From: Mytilus edulis | Lineage: Eukaryota > Mollusca > Bivalvia > Mytilida > Mytilidae | Direction of reading: 5' to 3' | Assembly: GCF_963676685.1 (NCBI RefSeq) | Contig: NC_092356.1 | Span: forward strand, 17,161,750 to 17,225,749 | Length of the DNA: 64,000 nt | Shown here: positions 20,668 through 32,590 of the stretch, in pieces | Position numbering within the stretch: position 1 is the stretch's first letter | How the letters are laid out: the number at the start of each line of letters is the position of its first letter | Translations under genes and position numbers: made by a program | Notes under the pieces: generated by a model | The model's database searches: none | The model's input: the letters and a program-made list of their open reading frames with translations, nothing else | What the model was told of the DNA's origin: nothing

Positions 20668-21665
20668 AGAGATAACTGTATTGTATTTGAAGCTTTAAGG
20701 ACGCCCATCGGTAGTTTTACTGTCGCAAATTTAGTTTACCTGGCGACGCGGAGCAATAAGCAGTTAGTCGGCACTGATTTTGAAACTTTGAAACGCTAAC
20801 AAATATACTTTTATGTGTGTCATAATGCAATACTATGAAAAATTGTTTGGTAACGTTTACAGATCAAATTCACATATATGTATGAACAAAATTTGAAACA
20901 AAAGTATATCTTGCACAAAAAGAAAAACAACACATTATGTGTGTTAGAAAAGATTTTCTGGATTTATCCCCATTAGGAACGTTGAAAGCATAGAATGTAA
21001 AGAAACCAAAATCATACCATTAACAAGTAAAAGTCTACGTCGTTTTTGTCTATACACGAAACCAGCAGTGACTACCAGTCCAACAAAGAGCACCAAAGCA
21101 ATCAGACTATCTGCAAAAATTATGTGACAATTGAATCACGATTTACTTAACTCATCCTGCTATGTTTATCTTGTTGAAGAGTATCATTGAACAACACTCA
21201 GTGAATTACATTTAGATTCATTATATTGATGATCAGGCATTCCAGTCAAGAACTGAGAAAGAAAAACTTGATTTTTGTATTTGAAATGTGGACAAAATAC
21301 CAGTCAGAATAGATAACAAGAGCTACTTATTTTGACTCTTTAGGCTTCAGATATTAAGCGAAACATGAACTGTGATGACTGTTCGTGTTTTATGTGTTTT
21401 AAAATGTTAACTTTTAGCTGTATGTAAACTTTTAAACATTTTAAAAAATATGACTTGTCGGTCCCAAGCCAGTATAAAAGAGGAAGGAAGTCATAAAAAC
21501 AAATATTGCAAAAGCGCAAATGTCCTATGTAAAAAGCACAAATGTACATTTTTAAAAAGCGCAAATTTCCTATGATTTGAAGCGCAAGTGTTAAAAACGG
21601 GTATTTGCGACAGTAAAACTACCCATGGACGTCCGAAAAGCTTCATATACAATACAGTTATCTCT
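20668..21665. mobile_element. TIR element with 63-bp inverted arms
   Basis: The left arm 20668-20730 (AGAGATAACTGTATTGTATT onward, including CGGTAGTTTTACTGTCGC) is an imperfect inverted copy of 21603-21665. Length about 1.0 kb. No clear target duplication. The right half has repeated AAAAGCGCAAAT blocks. It encloses a candidate membrane-helix exon. No transposase. Confidence 0.75.
21018..21110 (-). CDS. Candidate transmembrane-helix exon
   Basis: The minus strand has acceptor TTTTTGCAG, 93 bases and donor G|GTATGA. It enters with two bases and leaves one, so the exon is symmetric. The open frame reads SLIALVLFVGLVVTAGF, then VYRQKRRRLLLVN. This is a hydrophobic helix of about 18 residues followed by a basic stop-transfer patch, as in a type I receptor. 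Lies wholly inside the TIR element 20668-21665. It may belong to a host gene whose intron was flanked by the element, or be a captured exon. Extracellular exons were not recognised upstream. Confidence 0.55.
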
Positions 21666-21679
21666 ATTCTAATGCAAAA

Positions 21680-22456
21680 CAAGTTCATAATTAAATTTCA
21701 ATCATAATTTCAGTGTGAAATCTTCATTAAAGAAAATTCCGCGAAAATATGTTATCTTATTTGGTCCCTACACTACGTGACGTCATAGGTATGCTTCCGC
21801 CGTCAAACATAAACACCGGGCTTTTTCTGGCTTCTGTGTCGCTTCAGAATGTAATAAAATTTGATAAAAAGAAGTTTTTTAGGCGCAACAAGTGAGTTTT
21901 TTGTTTATTATTGTAGAAATAACATGTCAATACATTCCGAAATTCAAAATGTCGGCTTCCTTAGTTACAGACAAGGAGATAGAGAATTTTACGCTTGCTG
22001 TAATCCAATCAAAACAATTGTTACAAAAAAATTGCATTAGAATTATCGATCGTTGTACTCCCCAAGTCTATACGTTAAGCTAATGTCATATAATGTAGTT
22101 CTTTAAACATGAATTTCATGCTTTGTCATGTTCAATATTTTTAAAGCTTATCTTCAGTTTAATGAGACGATATTAGGATTTAAAAGGTAATAACAACAAT
22201 TGAAACCAGCGTCTTGGCAACCATACATATCCGATGATTTTTAATAAGTATGTATTCAGTACATGTTTTAATACCAGCAATGAAATTAAAACACAATAAC
22301 GTTTGATAATACCCAAACAAAATATTATGTTTCATTCTTCAACTTTTGTATCATATAGGCGTTCCTTTTGTGATAGCTATCAAAACCGGCTAGGTTTATG
22401 CTTAGAAAAAACTACAGAGAACCACGAACACTTTGTTTAGCTAAAATCTAGATTTA
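21680..22456. other. No gene recognised
   Basis: A 63-codon frame at 21892-22083 lacks a family signature. An 11-bp ATAGGCGTTCC at 22355-22365 is the inverse of 22843-22853. Confidence 0.4.
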
Positions 22457-22465
22457 AGCACTACC

Positions 22466-23438
22466 TAGCTGCGGAACCGTAGCTCTTAGGTCCTTGTGTT
22501 ATTTTTTGACTATTTGCGGACCATAGAGCTACGGATTTTTCCTATTTCAAAACGTTCGGAATTGCGACCCAGGTTCAGGTCGCACTTATTTCTCAAAAAA
22601 AATATTGTTTATAATCCATGCAAAACTTGTCAATATATATAGTTCGTTTCGTTAGATATTTTTCTAGGATATGACGTACCTGTTTATGTTTGAATATTCA
22701 TTTCCTTAACACTATTATCTAATTATATCCATTTGTATACATTCTCCGCCTATTTTATTCGGCCATATTGAATCTCGTAGTGACGTCACGAGAATCAAGA
22801 AAAGATAACTCAAATATCCTCGATCTCCTATGTTGGAGGTGAGGAACGCCTATGAAAAACAAGAACAGATAACTCTTTTAGAAAAAACACGTGTTGGTTT
22901 GTTTACTAATTTCTAAGCGAGAATCGAGGGTTTTCAAGACTTTACAACATTAAATCATTCGAAATATTTATATAGCTTGAAAGAATTATTATTTCCATTA
23001 GTATTTAACCTTAATTAAACGTACTTTCATTCAAAAAGTCATGAAAATAAAATAAAAGACAACGTAAACAAACCAACACGTGTTTTCCTGTAAGAGTTAT
23101 CTTTTCTTGATTCTCGTGACGTCACTACGAGATTCAATATGGCCGAATAAAATAGGCGGAGAATGTATACAAATGGATATAATTAGATAATAGTGTTAAG
23201 GAAATGAATATTCAAACATAAATAGGTACGTCATATCCTAGAAAAATATCTAACGAAACGAACTATATATATTGACAAGTTTTGCATGGATTATAAACAA
23301 TATTTTTTTGAGAAATAAGTGCGACCTGAACCTGGGTCGCAATTCCGAACGTTTTGAAATAGGAAAAATCCGTAGCTCTATGGTATGCAAATAGTCAAAA
23401 AATAACACAAGGACCTAAGAGCTACGGTTCCGCAGCTA
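22466..23438. mobile_element. Foldback MITE, Mutator-like (9-bp target duplication)
   Basis: It is 973 bp long, flanked by AGCACTACC at 22457-22465 and 23439-23447. Nearly identical inverted arms of about 375 bp (22466-22905 and 23065-23438) begin TAGCTGCGGAACCGTAGCTC. The loop is about 160 bp. Long TIRs plus a 9-bp duplication fit Mutator-like elements. There is no transposase, so it is non-autonomous. The left arm has a 55-bp extra piece (22812-22866) bracketed by AGATAACTC, absent from the right arm. Confidence 0.9.
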
Positions 23439-23689
23439 AGCACTACCATACCCAACAAGATATTTAAATACGATGATATGTTGACAATAGCTTAAAAAAT
23501 AAATCTGATGATTTACATCTATATCCCCAAATCGTGTGCATGCAATGTGAAAATGATCGAGTCAATCTCGTTACATCCTTATATCACATTTGACTTATTT
23601 CACACGAATAGTCACTATCATTTGTCGAATTAACTGTTAAAATTTCTAAATTTATTTAGACTATGAAGCCAAACAATAACCTTTCAGTT

Positions 23690-23810
23690 TCCTATTATGT
23701 GTCTTGTGTATTATTATCTGTCTTTTGTCTTTTTCTTTTTTAGCCATGGAGTTTATGTTCAATCTATGAATTTGACTGTCCCTCTGGTACCATTATCCCC
23801 TCTTTTAACA
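23690..23810 (+). repeat. Dispersed repeat, family D
   Basis: TCTTTTTTAGCCATGGAGTT and GACTGTCCCTCTGGTACCAT match the 3' half of family D. Confidence 0.75.
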
Positions 23811-24814
23811 CTCATCATAATCCAGTGTATTTCATTTCAAACGGCTTTGTCGGTAGATAGACAAGAGATAATATGTAAATAGTAAACCAAAGGAAAAAGA
23901 AAGGAAAACGGACAGTTTGTTGTACAAATCAAATATGTATTATGCATTGTAGAATAAATAATAAAAAGAAAAGGTATTGAAAAGAAATAATCAATATGAA
24001 TTAATCCTATTTAATCTCTAGAACATCAATACTGATTAAAGCGGATTATACTTTTTTTAACAACAAAGCTAGTGAATGCTTTAAAGTCACTATACTTTGT
24101 ATCCGTTCAAGCAATGTAAACTATTTTTATTCCAACGATTCTCTGTAGGAGATGTGACAAAAACATTGTTATCAAATGAATAAAGTTAATACTTAAAACA
24201 TGTACGGGTCAACAAACGATTTCCAACAATAGAAAAATGTCTATACAATATGACAAGCTTTTAATCTCTACGAGTTTATAGAAGGGTTGGGAATAAATCT
24301 AACAGACTAATAGGACTTTTACATATGACTCTACTGTGTTAAGTTTCCTTGTGGAATTACGTTCATAGACCTATAATTACGTACATCAGCGAGAACATTG
24401 GAAACAAAAAAATAAAAAAAGAGTTAAGTTAAAGCTGGATATTGTCATACCAGGTGGTACAAAACACTTATTTTCTGTTTTTATATATTTTCACATTTAA
24501 AACAAAATTGGAATAAACAGAAAAGTTCCATTTTTTATGTCAGCACTGGAGAACTGACTTCTAGGCTGGTGACATTCCAAAGGACGAAACATTCAACCTT
24601 AATGCCAAGAGTGATTTAGAAAAGAATTATATTTAAAGTTCATACAATTCCAATAATTTCCTTTGATTTTTGTTTTTTTGTTTTTGTGTTAACACTTGAA
24701 GTCGTTTTTATATAAATTGAATACAAATCTCCATTCAATTCTCTTTTCAGCATCTAAAAGCATTCTAGAAACATGTTAACTAGAAATCACCAAAACGTTT
24801 TGTATATGACTGTT
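23811..24814. other. No gene; possible retrozyme-body scrap
   Basis: 24535-24600 (TGTCAGCACTGG...CTGACTTCTAGGCTGGTGAC) resembles the reverse-oriented retrozyme body seen at 25570-25610, without a ribozyme. Otherwise nothing supportable. Confidence 0.4.
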
Positions 24815-24925
24815 TGTGTCCATTCGTTTGATGTGTTTTATCATTTAATATTGCCATTTGATAGGGCTCCCCGCTTTGATTTTTCATCAGAGTTCAGTAG
24901 TTTTGTGATTTTACTTTTTTTTTAT
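24815..24925 (+). repeat. Dispersed repeat, family G fragment
   Basis: GTCCATTCGTTTGATGTGTT and AGAGTTCAGTAGTTTTGTGA match the 3' part of the copy at 15195-15500. Confidence 0.65.
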
Positions 24926-25132
24926 TGGTTATAAAAATTTAAGAAGCAATGCATAATCAACAAATTAAACGACGTTACTTTTAGTTTGGTTACAACGAAA
25001 TTATTCAATCATTGAGTTTCGGTTAATTTGAAAGTATCTTAAAGCATGATAAACACGTATAGATTTCATCGTAATACACACATCCTGACAATCACTTTAT
25101 CAAAATATACACATGTGATACAAGTAATCTTG

Positions 25133-25290
25133 TCATAGAGAGACGCAAAAGATACAAAAGGGACTTTTAAACTCATAAGTCGAAAATAAATTGACATCAT
25201 CAAGGCTAAAAAAGAAAGAGGCAAACAGACAAACAACAGTATTCAAAACATATCTTAGAAAACAAAAGACTGAGAAACACGAACCCCATC
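25133..25290 (-). repeat. Dispersed repeat, family D
   Basis: Reverse copy (ACTCATAAGTCGAAAATAAA, ACTGAGAAACACGAACCCCA), immediately next to the retrozyme at 25332-25770. Confidence 0.7.
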
Positions 25291-25331
25291 GAAATGAACT
25301 CATCGTAGATACCAGAAATAAATTTTGTATA

Positions 25332-25375
25332 TACGCAGACGCGCGTTTCGTCTATTAAAGACTCAACCGTGACGC
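25332..25375 (-). ncRNA. Degenerate hammerhead ribozyme motif
   Basis: Core is CGGTTGA instead of CTGATGA. Stem II (GTC/GAC), GAAA and stem III (ACGCGCGT) are intact, followed by TGCGTA. Not expected to cleave. Confidence 0.7.
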
Positions 25376-25645
25376 TCGAATCCAAAAGAAATAAAAAGGC
25401 CAAACAAAGTACGATTTGAAGAGCATAGGGGACCAACATTCCTAAAAATTTTACCAAATACAGCTATGGTAATCTATTCCTGAGGTAGAAAAGCCTTAGT
25501 ATTGAGAAACATAATCAAAAGTTTTGTAAACCGTTAATTTATAAATATTACCATATAAATGACAATTCATGTCAGTACAGAAGTGCTGACTATTGGGCTG
25601 GTAATACCCTCGGGAAATTACAACTCCGCCAGCAGAGTTGTATTT

Positions 25646-25689
25646 ACGCCAGACGCGCGTTTCGTCTACAAAAAACTCATCGGTGACGC
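25646..25689 (-). ncRNA. Hammerhead ribozyme motif with one core change
   Basis: GCGTCA, CCGATGA (one T to C in the core), stem II GTT/GAC, GAAA, ACGCGCGT, C, TGGCGT. All stems pair. The single core change should impair cleavage. Confidence 0.8.
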
Positions 25690-25770
25690 TTGGATCCAAA
25701 AGAGTTAAAAAGGCAAAACAAAGTACGAACTGGAAAAGCATATGGGACCATATTCTAAAACTGGAGAGAT

Positions 25771-28379
25771 CTCAGATTCTTCTGAATGATAAGAATGTAC
25801 TTCAAATATGACACCCGTCATGTTGCTAATGTTAGTACACACCTAGTTATACTTATAATTCGGTATGTAACATTAGATAAATATAAGAAGATGGGATTGT
25901 TCTTACGACATTTGAAACATATCCACCATTGTCTTTTGTGTTTTTATTGTTCAAATTTGCATGTAAAATTTAACTTGAAAAATGTCGTCATTATATATAT
26001 GATATTTTAACATAATAAAAATACGTAATTCCACTGAAATTGAACAATAATTCAACTAGCAAATGTGCCCTTGTTAAGAAAAAAGAAAACATTCAAAGTA
26101 CGTACAGATTCATTTTGGGTTTTTGTTTTTTTAGTGTTAGCTTTTTGCTTGTATATTGTTTTTAAAAAAAAATCAGAAAAAAATCCATTTTTTTTTAAAA
26201 CACGGGAAAATCTCATTGAAAAAGGGAATACAAACACTCATATACAGTTTTACTGAGATCTGAGTGACGATAGTGTAAACTACAGTTTTACATATAAATT
26301 GATCTTGATTGAGAAATTGTAAATGTTTTCTAGTTTTTACATTAAAGAAGAACTCAGAATTGCTTTAATCGTATCTTCTCTTTTTAAAAAAGGAACGAGT
26401 GACTTTCTAAGCAGCAAAATACTGTACATATCTATTCAACGGCTTCTTTCTGCTTACCTCAAGCATCTGAGATCCCACCCGGTTTTGAGGCGGTACGTGT
26501 TCCTCAGTCTATATGAAATTGTATTTCTCTTAGGATCGTTTATTGTATTTTAATATCAAATTATCATTTTGTTTTCGACTTCGGAGGTTCAAACTTTAAA
26601 AAAAGTTCTAGTTATCTTCTTATTAAAATCATTGAATGGCAAAAAAACTGTTGTTAATTCAAAACATCCGAATTGATGGCGTTTTAGTACCATCTAACGT
26701 TCTGGGTAAATCAACTAGGTTTTATTAAAAAAAATATCCATCCTATATCAAAATCCTTTCGGCAAACACTGTGCTTTTAATATAATGTACATAATTTATA
26801 TGAGTCAAACAGTATAGATTTGTATGCAACTTACAGAATTTACTCTGACTTACTTTATGGCTGTGTAAACTACATTTCGCGTATAACGCCATGTAAGTCA
26901 ATATTATTGCTTCCTGCTAATTAGATATATACTCTTGATTTAAGACCATGTTTGGCCCCAAATTGCACTTCCTCATTTTTCCGTTGAAATCATTTTTGCT
27001 TTATGTCCATTTTCAATAGTTCATGCATATTTAGAACGATCAACTTTTCAAATTGACAGTTTGATATGTGAGGGGGATAAAAAGATCATTGCACAGAACT
27101 AAATGAACCATTGAAACTATATTAATTTGACTGCTTCCAATTCTATCTTAGCAAATTATAAATAGTAAAACGTCAATATCAATTTTTTAGAATCTCTGTT
27201 GTAATGAAAAACTAAAAATTGTTTCCGAGACGTGTCGACGTTTTGTAAAAGTTATGATAACAATGCCCTTAAAAATTATATTTCTCAGAAGGGTAGCCTT
27301 TTATTATCAACTAAGAAGAAATGAATGACAAGCTGGGAAATATTTATGGTCACGCAAACACATAAAAATAAATAAAAAACAGAGGAAACTATTTGCATAT
27401 AGAGTGGTGTTTACAATTGTTTGCATAGTATCGCTTTACTTATATATATTATATTTATTGACAATTGAGTGTCAGGGTTATCTAAATCATAGGAAATGTG
27501 AATATTTGCTTGTAATAAATACAAATAAGCGCTATATTGCATAGTACTGATTTATCCATGTTTGTCATTTTTATGAGATTGCGCTTCAATATAAATCTGT
27601 TATTTTGTAGTGTGATAAAAGGATTATTAAAACATCAATATAGCGGATACCACATTATCAACATCATCAAATCAGAAAGAAATTTTGCAAACAATGCAAA
27701 AATCTGGTTAGTTTTATGTCATAGGGAGGAATATTTAAAGATTTGTAGCACCCGAAGAGTCCTTGTGATTTTAAGTTCATCAGTAATATTAAAACACAAA
27801 AATTGAAAAGAAATATCTATATCTTTTAAATGATCGAATATTAGGGACACTATGTAACAGAAAGGCTCATGTAAAAAATAGCTTGATCTACCTGAACTTA
27901 AAATTGAGTGAAGGCTTTGGCTCCTTTGTTACCGAATAATTTGAAGACTTATCAACTGAAAATGTTATAAAAGATACGTATACCATGTGAGCGCAGAAGC
28001 ACTGACGTCTGAGCAGATGATTCAATCGGGACCAGGAGTAAACATTCAGCGGTGTCTAATCAGTGCTGTGAATTAAAAAACTATGGTGCGGCGAACGCAA
28101 CCAGATTAAAAACAAACACTGATTTTTAGACAAAACTTTAAAAATCATTATTTTTTCGAAACAATCAAATACTGATCAAGAATACACACACGTTAAGGGC
28201 ATCGGTGTTCATCTACCGCAAGCAAAAGTCTGTTAGAAATTAAACCCCGCACGTGACAGGTGCGTTAAAATACGATCTTCATTGAACAGGATTGCCAGGT
28301 TTCCTGTAGAAGGTCGATGATTCTGTCCGGGCATTTCTACTGATATTTATATAAATTCTGCTCTATCATTTGACTTTTT
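25771..28379. other. No gene recognised
   Basis: Low-complexity A/T tracts (26080-26200) and short unrelated frames. A weak retrozyme-body resemblance is seen at about 27985-28050. Confidence 0.4.
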
Positions 28380-30650
28380 TCAGAAAAAAGACAACAATGA
28401 AATGCTAATAGCTTATAACGCACGTGTTTTTATATCTTTCTACTTTCAAGTGGGTTTAGAAATTGGGTTAAATTGTTGTTAATGACATAGACGTTCCGCA
28501 AAGCGTTAGATGTTTCGAACATATTTCAAATTACTGATCTCTCTGTTTAGTGGTCAGAAGACGACCAAGGTATTTTATAAACTATTTTATACATATATTG
28601 CTATTGAAGGTTGTTGTTTACCTTTTGAATACTGACCTTTTAAATGATTACTCTATTTATTTAATAAAAAAAAAAACACAACATGAATGTAAATTTGTAT
28701 ACGCCAGCAGCGCTTTTTATAACTAATCATTGTCATCAGTACCAGTCTGAGCCACCAGTCCGAATATCAAGGTATATAAGTTCTAAAACATGCAAAGAGC
28801 TTTACACGAATGATCAGAAGGAACCTTTTACATCCATTAGAGGTTTACTATTCCTGGACTGGAACCTTAGATCCATAAAAGTACCGAATTTTATCCAAAC
28901 TAGTTTGTCCTACATCTAAAATCGAAGTTCGACTAGGGTATGAAAATATAAAGTCACTTTAAGTTTTGTCTTGCAGAGAAACACATTCCTAGGAGGGGAG
29001 GCCGTTCGGCTCCGCGAAATGTAACCACGAGAATAGCTTGTCAAGATGAGGACGTTATATCTGGTTATTTATGTATGGCAATGTGTTACACTCTACATGG
29101 TAAAGAATCCTTTGAAACCTTTTTATGGTAGGGAGGTCATCTGTTGCAAAGCAAAATCTCTGTCCGTTACTGACATATTCTATTTTCCAAGAGAATTCAA
29201 AATTTCTCATTGTGTATCCTCCTGGTCAACCAACTTTATAGGAAATGCGAAGTTAATAAATGGTTTATTTATACATGAAATCTTTTCCATAGTAATCTGA
29301 AACAATCAATCCAGAAATTTATTATCCATTCTCATAAATTGTGACCTTTTGAAATGAAAAGTCTCATTATTTCAGAGTTATGTGCCCCTAGTCAACTCTT
29401 TATATCTAATAAAGGTGCTAGTAAATAGAAATTAAAACATCGAGCACTATGATTCATAAAATGACTTAGCAATATTTTGTTAATATATAGACAAGATACA
29501 TTACAGCTATTTGAATAATTAAAGAAAAGAAATATTACGTTGGAACTATAACTGCTATTTCATCATCAATTTTAAGCTACTCTATTGTTACATTGTATTC
29601 CACGTCATAAGCTTTGGTTTATTGCTGATACATTTTGTAAACTATCACGTCCTGTGCCACAAGTGGAGAAGGATAAGGGTCAAGTTTCGGTGAGGTTCCC
29701 GTAGATTACTATCAAATTTTGTATATTTCCCCTCTGTTTATGTAATGTTGTTTGTCAGTTTCCTTTTTTTCATTTTTGTGTCTTCTCGTTTCATGCTGAT
29801 ATTTGTCCTTTTTTGTCTTTTGTCTTATTCTGTTTTGAATAAATAGATATTTGTATAATAGACATTTTCAATTTTGGCGGATCCTTATAAGTATAACAAA
29901 AAAACCAAATACCAAGGCACTTCAAACAGGGAAAGTCAATGCCAGCTAACAAAATCAAACGCTACCGACGGAACAAGTGAAAAACAAGTCATTTTCCAAA
30001 GAAAATGGTGCATAAACCTGCGTTTATAGCTAGTTAAACAATTGTTTTAAATCTGCTTATTTTTTTAATCAACCTTTCACATTGTACGTTTGGTAATTTT
30101 CAGATACTCAAAATGTACCACTCAATTATAAGGCCTACATGTATTTGAAAACCTTTACATGATGGCGGTTATTACGAAAATAAGGACATTTAAAAATGGC
30201 GTCAGTTTAGTTTCAGTGTTTGTCCAAGCACATCAAACTTGACAGCTGCAGCAACTATATATTGTGACAATGGACATTTAATATTGATGTATGACAAAAC
30301 AAATGTCTTGTGCTAATGTGATGGATGGCATAAAAAGTTGTACTTTGTAAAAATCGAATTTAAGACGACAAACCAGTGGTCTGCAGATCGTGTCTAAGAC
30401 TACACAAGTTTGATCGTGTTAATTTTATAGTAGTATCGAAAACGTAGTGATTCTAAAACAATGACGTCAAATTAGATCCAATATACAAGTAGACGTCTAT
30501 ATCTGTACGATGACCATGTATTTCACAAACAGTTATATTTAATCGGAATATAGCTATTTCAATTCTTTACAATTCTGACCAGATACATTTCAGTTCAACA
30601 AGAAAATGGAAACCAAATGATTCATATAATTGTTGCATAACAGATTCATT
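28380..30650 (+). repeat. Segmental tandem duplication, unit 1
   Basis: Blocks recur in order about 2.27 kb downstream: GGGTTTAGAAATTGGGTTAA (28450; 30755), the TATTATCCATT block (29320; 31590) and TGGCGGTTATTACGAAAATA-like sequence (30165; 32675). Diverged, so the duplication is old. Confidence 0.7.
28977..29099 (+). CDS. Candidate exon with C-x10-C-x3-C pattern
   Basis: Acceptor TTTTGTCTTGCAG and donor ATG|GTAAAG bound 123 bases that enter with two and leave one. The single open frame reads KHIPRRGGRSAPRNVTTRI, then ACQDEDVISGYLCMAMCYTL. A basic stretch before a C-x10-C-x3-C array is compatible with the first half of a cysteine-stabilised secreted peptide, such as a defensin-type fold split by an intron. 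I could not find the partner exons, so function is unassigned. The exon has no counterpart in the second duplication unit. Confidence 0.4.
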
Positions 30651-31261
30651 AATTCATAAAAATTCTGTTCTAATACTTTACTTTCTTCAGAAGAAAATAA
30701 TAGAAATTATAGCTTGTATTGCACGTGTTTAGCATTTATCTACTCTCAGGTGGATTTAGAAATTGGGTTAAATAATTGTTAATGACACATAAGTTATGCT
30801 CAGCGTAAAATATATCTATCATATTTCCAATAAATTACCATTCTACTTTGTGTAAAGAAGACTGCCGAAGTATTTTAGCAACCGAATTACAAAGCTTTCG
30901 CATATATCCCGATTACAGGTTACCGTTAACCGTTTGATTACTGACTTTATTTTTGATTTCATCATTTTTCAAATGAAAACAACACTTTCTAAATGTCATG
31001 CGTCCACAGTGCATTTCTTGATTTACATTCAACACGATCGTTCAAAGACAAAACATTGGAAGGCAACGATGCATTAGTACCGAAACATGTGAAGAGCTAT
31101 ATACATTATGAACAAACGGAACCTCAAACATTAACAAAATCTATCTAAGGTGAACTTTTCCTGAGGGAGTTAAAACCTCAGTTTCATAAAATATAAATTG
31201 ATCGAGTTGAGGTGTAGTCTGTAACGTAGTTTTGTCATTGACGCGATATTTGTTAAAATTA

Positions 31262-31345
31262 ATTTTAAGCGGGAGGTTTGGCTAGCCATAAAAACAGGTT
31301 TAGGTAAAATGTCCTGTACCATATCATTTTTGAAAAGCGTACACT
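31262..31345 (+). repeat. Dispersed repeat, family G fragment
   Basis: GCGGGAGGTTTGGCTAGCCA and AAATGTCCTGTACC match the middle of family G. Confidence 0.55.
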
Positions 31346-32104
31346 TCTGTAACTTAGTTTGTCGTCATGCAGTGACGCCCGTATTAAAGAGTGTGTCCGT
31401 TTGACTGTCCGATATGTTCACATATCTAACATCTTAATGTTCTTTAGAAATGGGGATGTTTACTCTCTTCCTCTCCGTATTTGTAGATCGTCTGTTATCT
31501 ACTCAATAAATCCTTCTTAACTATACCACATCGTCTTTGTTTCATAAAATAATATTTTCCACAGTAACCATAAGCAATAAATCGTCCAATTTATAATCCA
31601 TTGTCATAAAGTGTAACCTTTGGAAAAAAGTGTCTATAGATGGAATGTTCTCATTATTTCTGGATTAAATGTCCCTTTTCAAATCTTTATCAATCGAAAT
31701 TTTAAGACGGGTAGTATTGAAAAATTGAATATCACTGAAACTCATCAAATGACTTTTAAAATTTTTGTTAATATAATTTCACATGAATTAAGTATTCGGT
31801 TATTTTTTTTACATTTTATACACTACCTACACATAGTCAAGTGCCACTGCCATCATTTAAGCAGGAATTACGCCATATTACTTTAAGGATCATCTTGATC
31901 GACTTCAAAGGAAATATATATATTAATGGAGAGGGGATATTTATTTTTTCGTCTATCATCTCTTGGTAATTTTGCTTTAATTCTTTCTTTAATGTTTTAT
32001 TTCATTGTTTCTTGTTATCTAATTAGTCTAGCGTCAGAGAAAACAGTTACAACATAGTGCACTTATTGTCTTACACACATTCATGTTTACCTTTATTCTT
32101 AATT

Positions 32105-32590
32105 AAAAATTGCAGAATTGCATTTGTTAATAATATCCTAACATTCAGAATATGTCAATTAACCTAAATGTGTGTGAAAACTAGTTAAACAGGGTACATC
32201 AGACAGCGGGTGATCACTATCTGATATTAAAACTTATCAAAATGCACTTCTTTACAATTAAGAGGAGCATACATTTTAAGAAGTATTTATTATTTAGAAG
32301 CCAAAGCATTTCTGGCATATGCTTTGTATTTATTTAAATCATATATTTCTACATTGCATTTGTTAACTTTTCAAATAATCAAAATATGTTGCCTTACCCG
32401 TATTGTTATAAAAATAAAGTGTATGCATAAAGTTATCCAGAAAGAGGTGATCGGTATAAAAAAACAAATGTTCAAAATCACTTCTTTATGGTGAAAAGTA
32501 ACATAATTCCATCCTCTTTTTAAGGAACCAAACATGTTTTTAGCATTTGGATCATATCTGTTTTAAACAAAACTTTGTACATTGTTTTCG
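32105..32590 (+). repeat. ~240-bp tandem repeat, two diverged units
   Basis: GCATTTGTTAA(T/C)...ATATG, GGTGATCACTAT versus GGTGATCGGTAT, and CACTTCTTTA occur in order in both halves. Confidence 0.6.

Larger units (their letters stand above)
25332..25770 (-). mobile_element. Retrozyme remnant with two hammerhead motifs 314 bp apart
   Basis: Minus-strand order: body (CAAAGTACG and flanks), ribozyme at 25689-25646, monomer body (GGGTATTACCAGCCCAATAG, GTCAGCACTTCTGTACTGAC), repeated upstream box, ribozyme at 25375-25332. Equivalent points of the ribozymes are 314 bp apart, giving the monomer length of a tandem retrozyme. Both copies have core mutations. Confidence 0.75.

Noticed and set aside
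25206-25741. Two minus-strand frames of about 80 codons
   Set aside because: They overlay the retrozyme and family D repeat. The protein-like VETLIDETRV text is a translation of the ribozyme region.
26052-26256. Overlapping 60-codon frames on both strands
   Set aside because: Low-complexity poly-A/poly-T DNA gives Lys/Phe-rich frames on both strands. No family resemblance.
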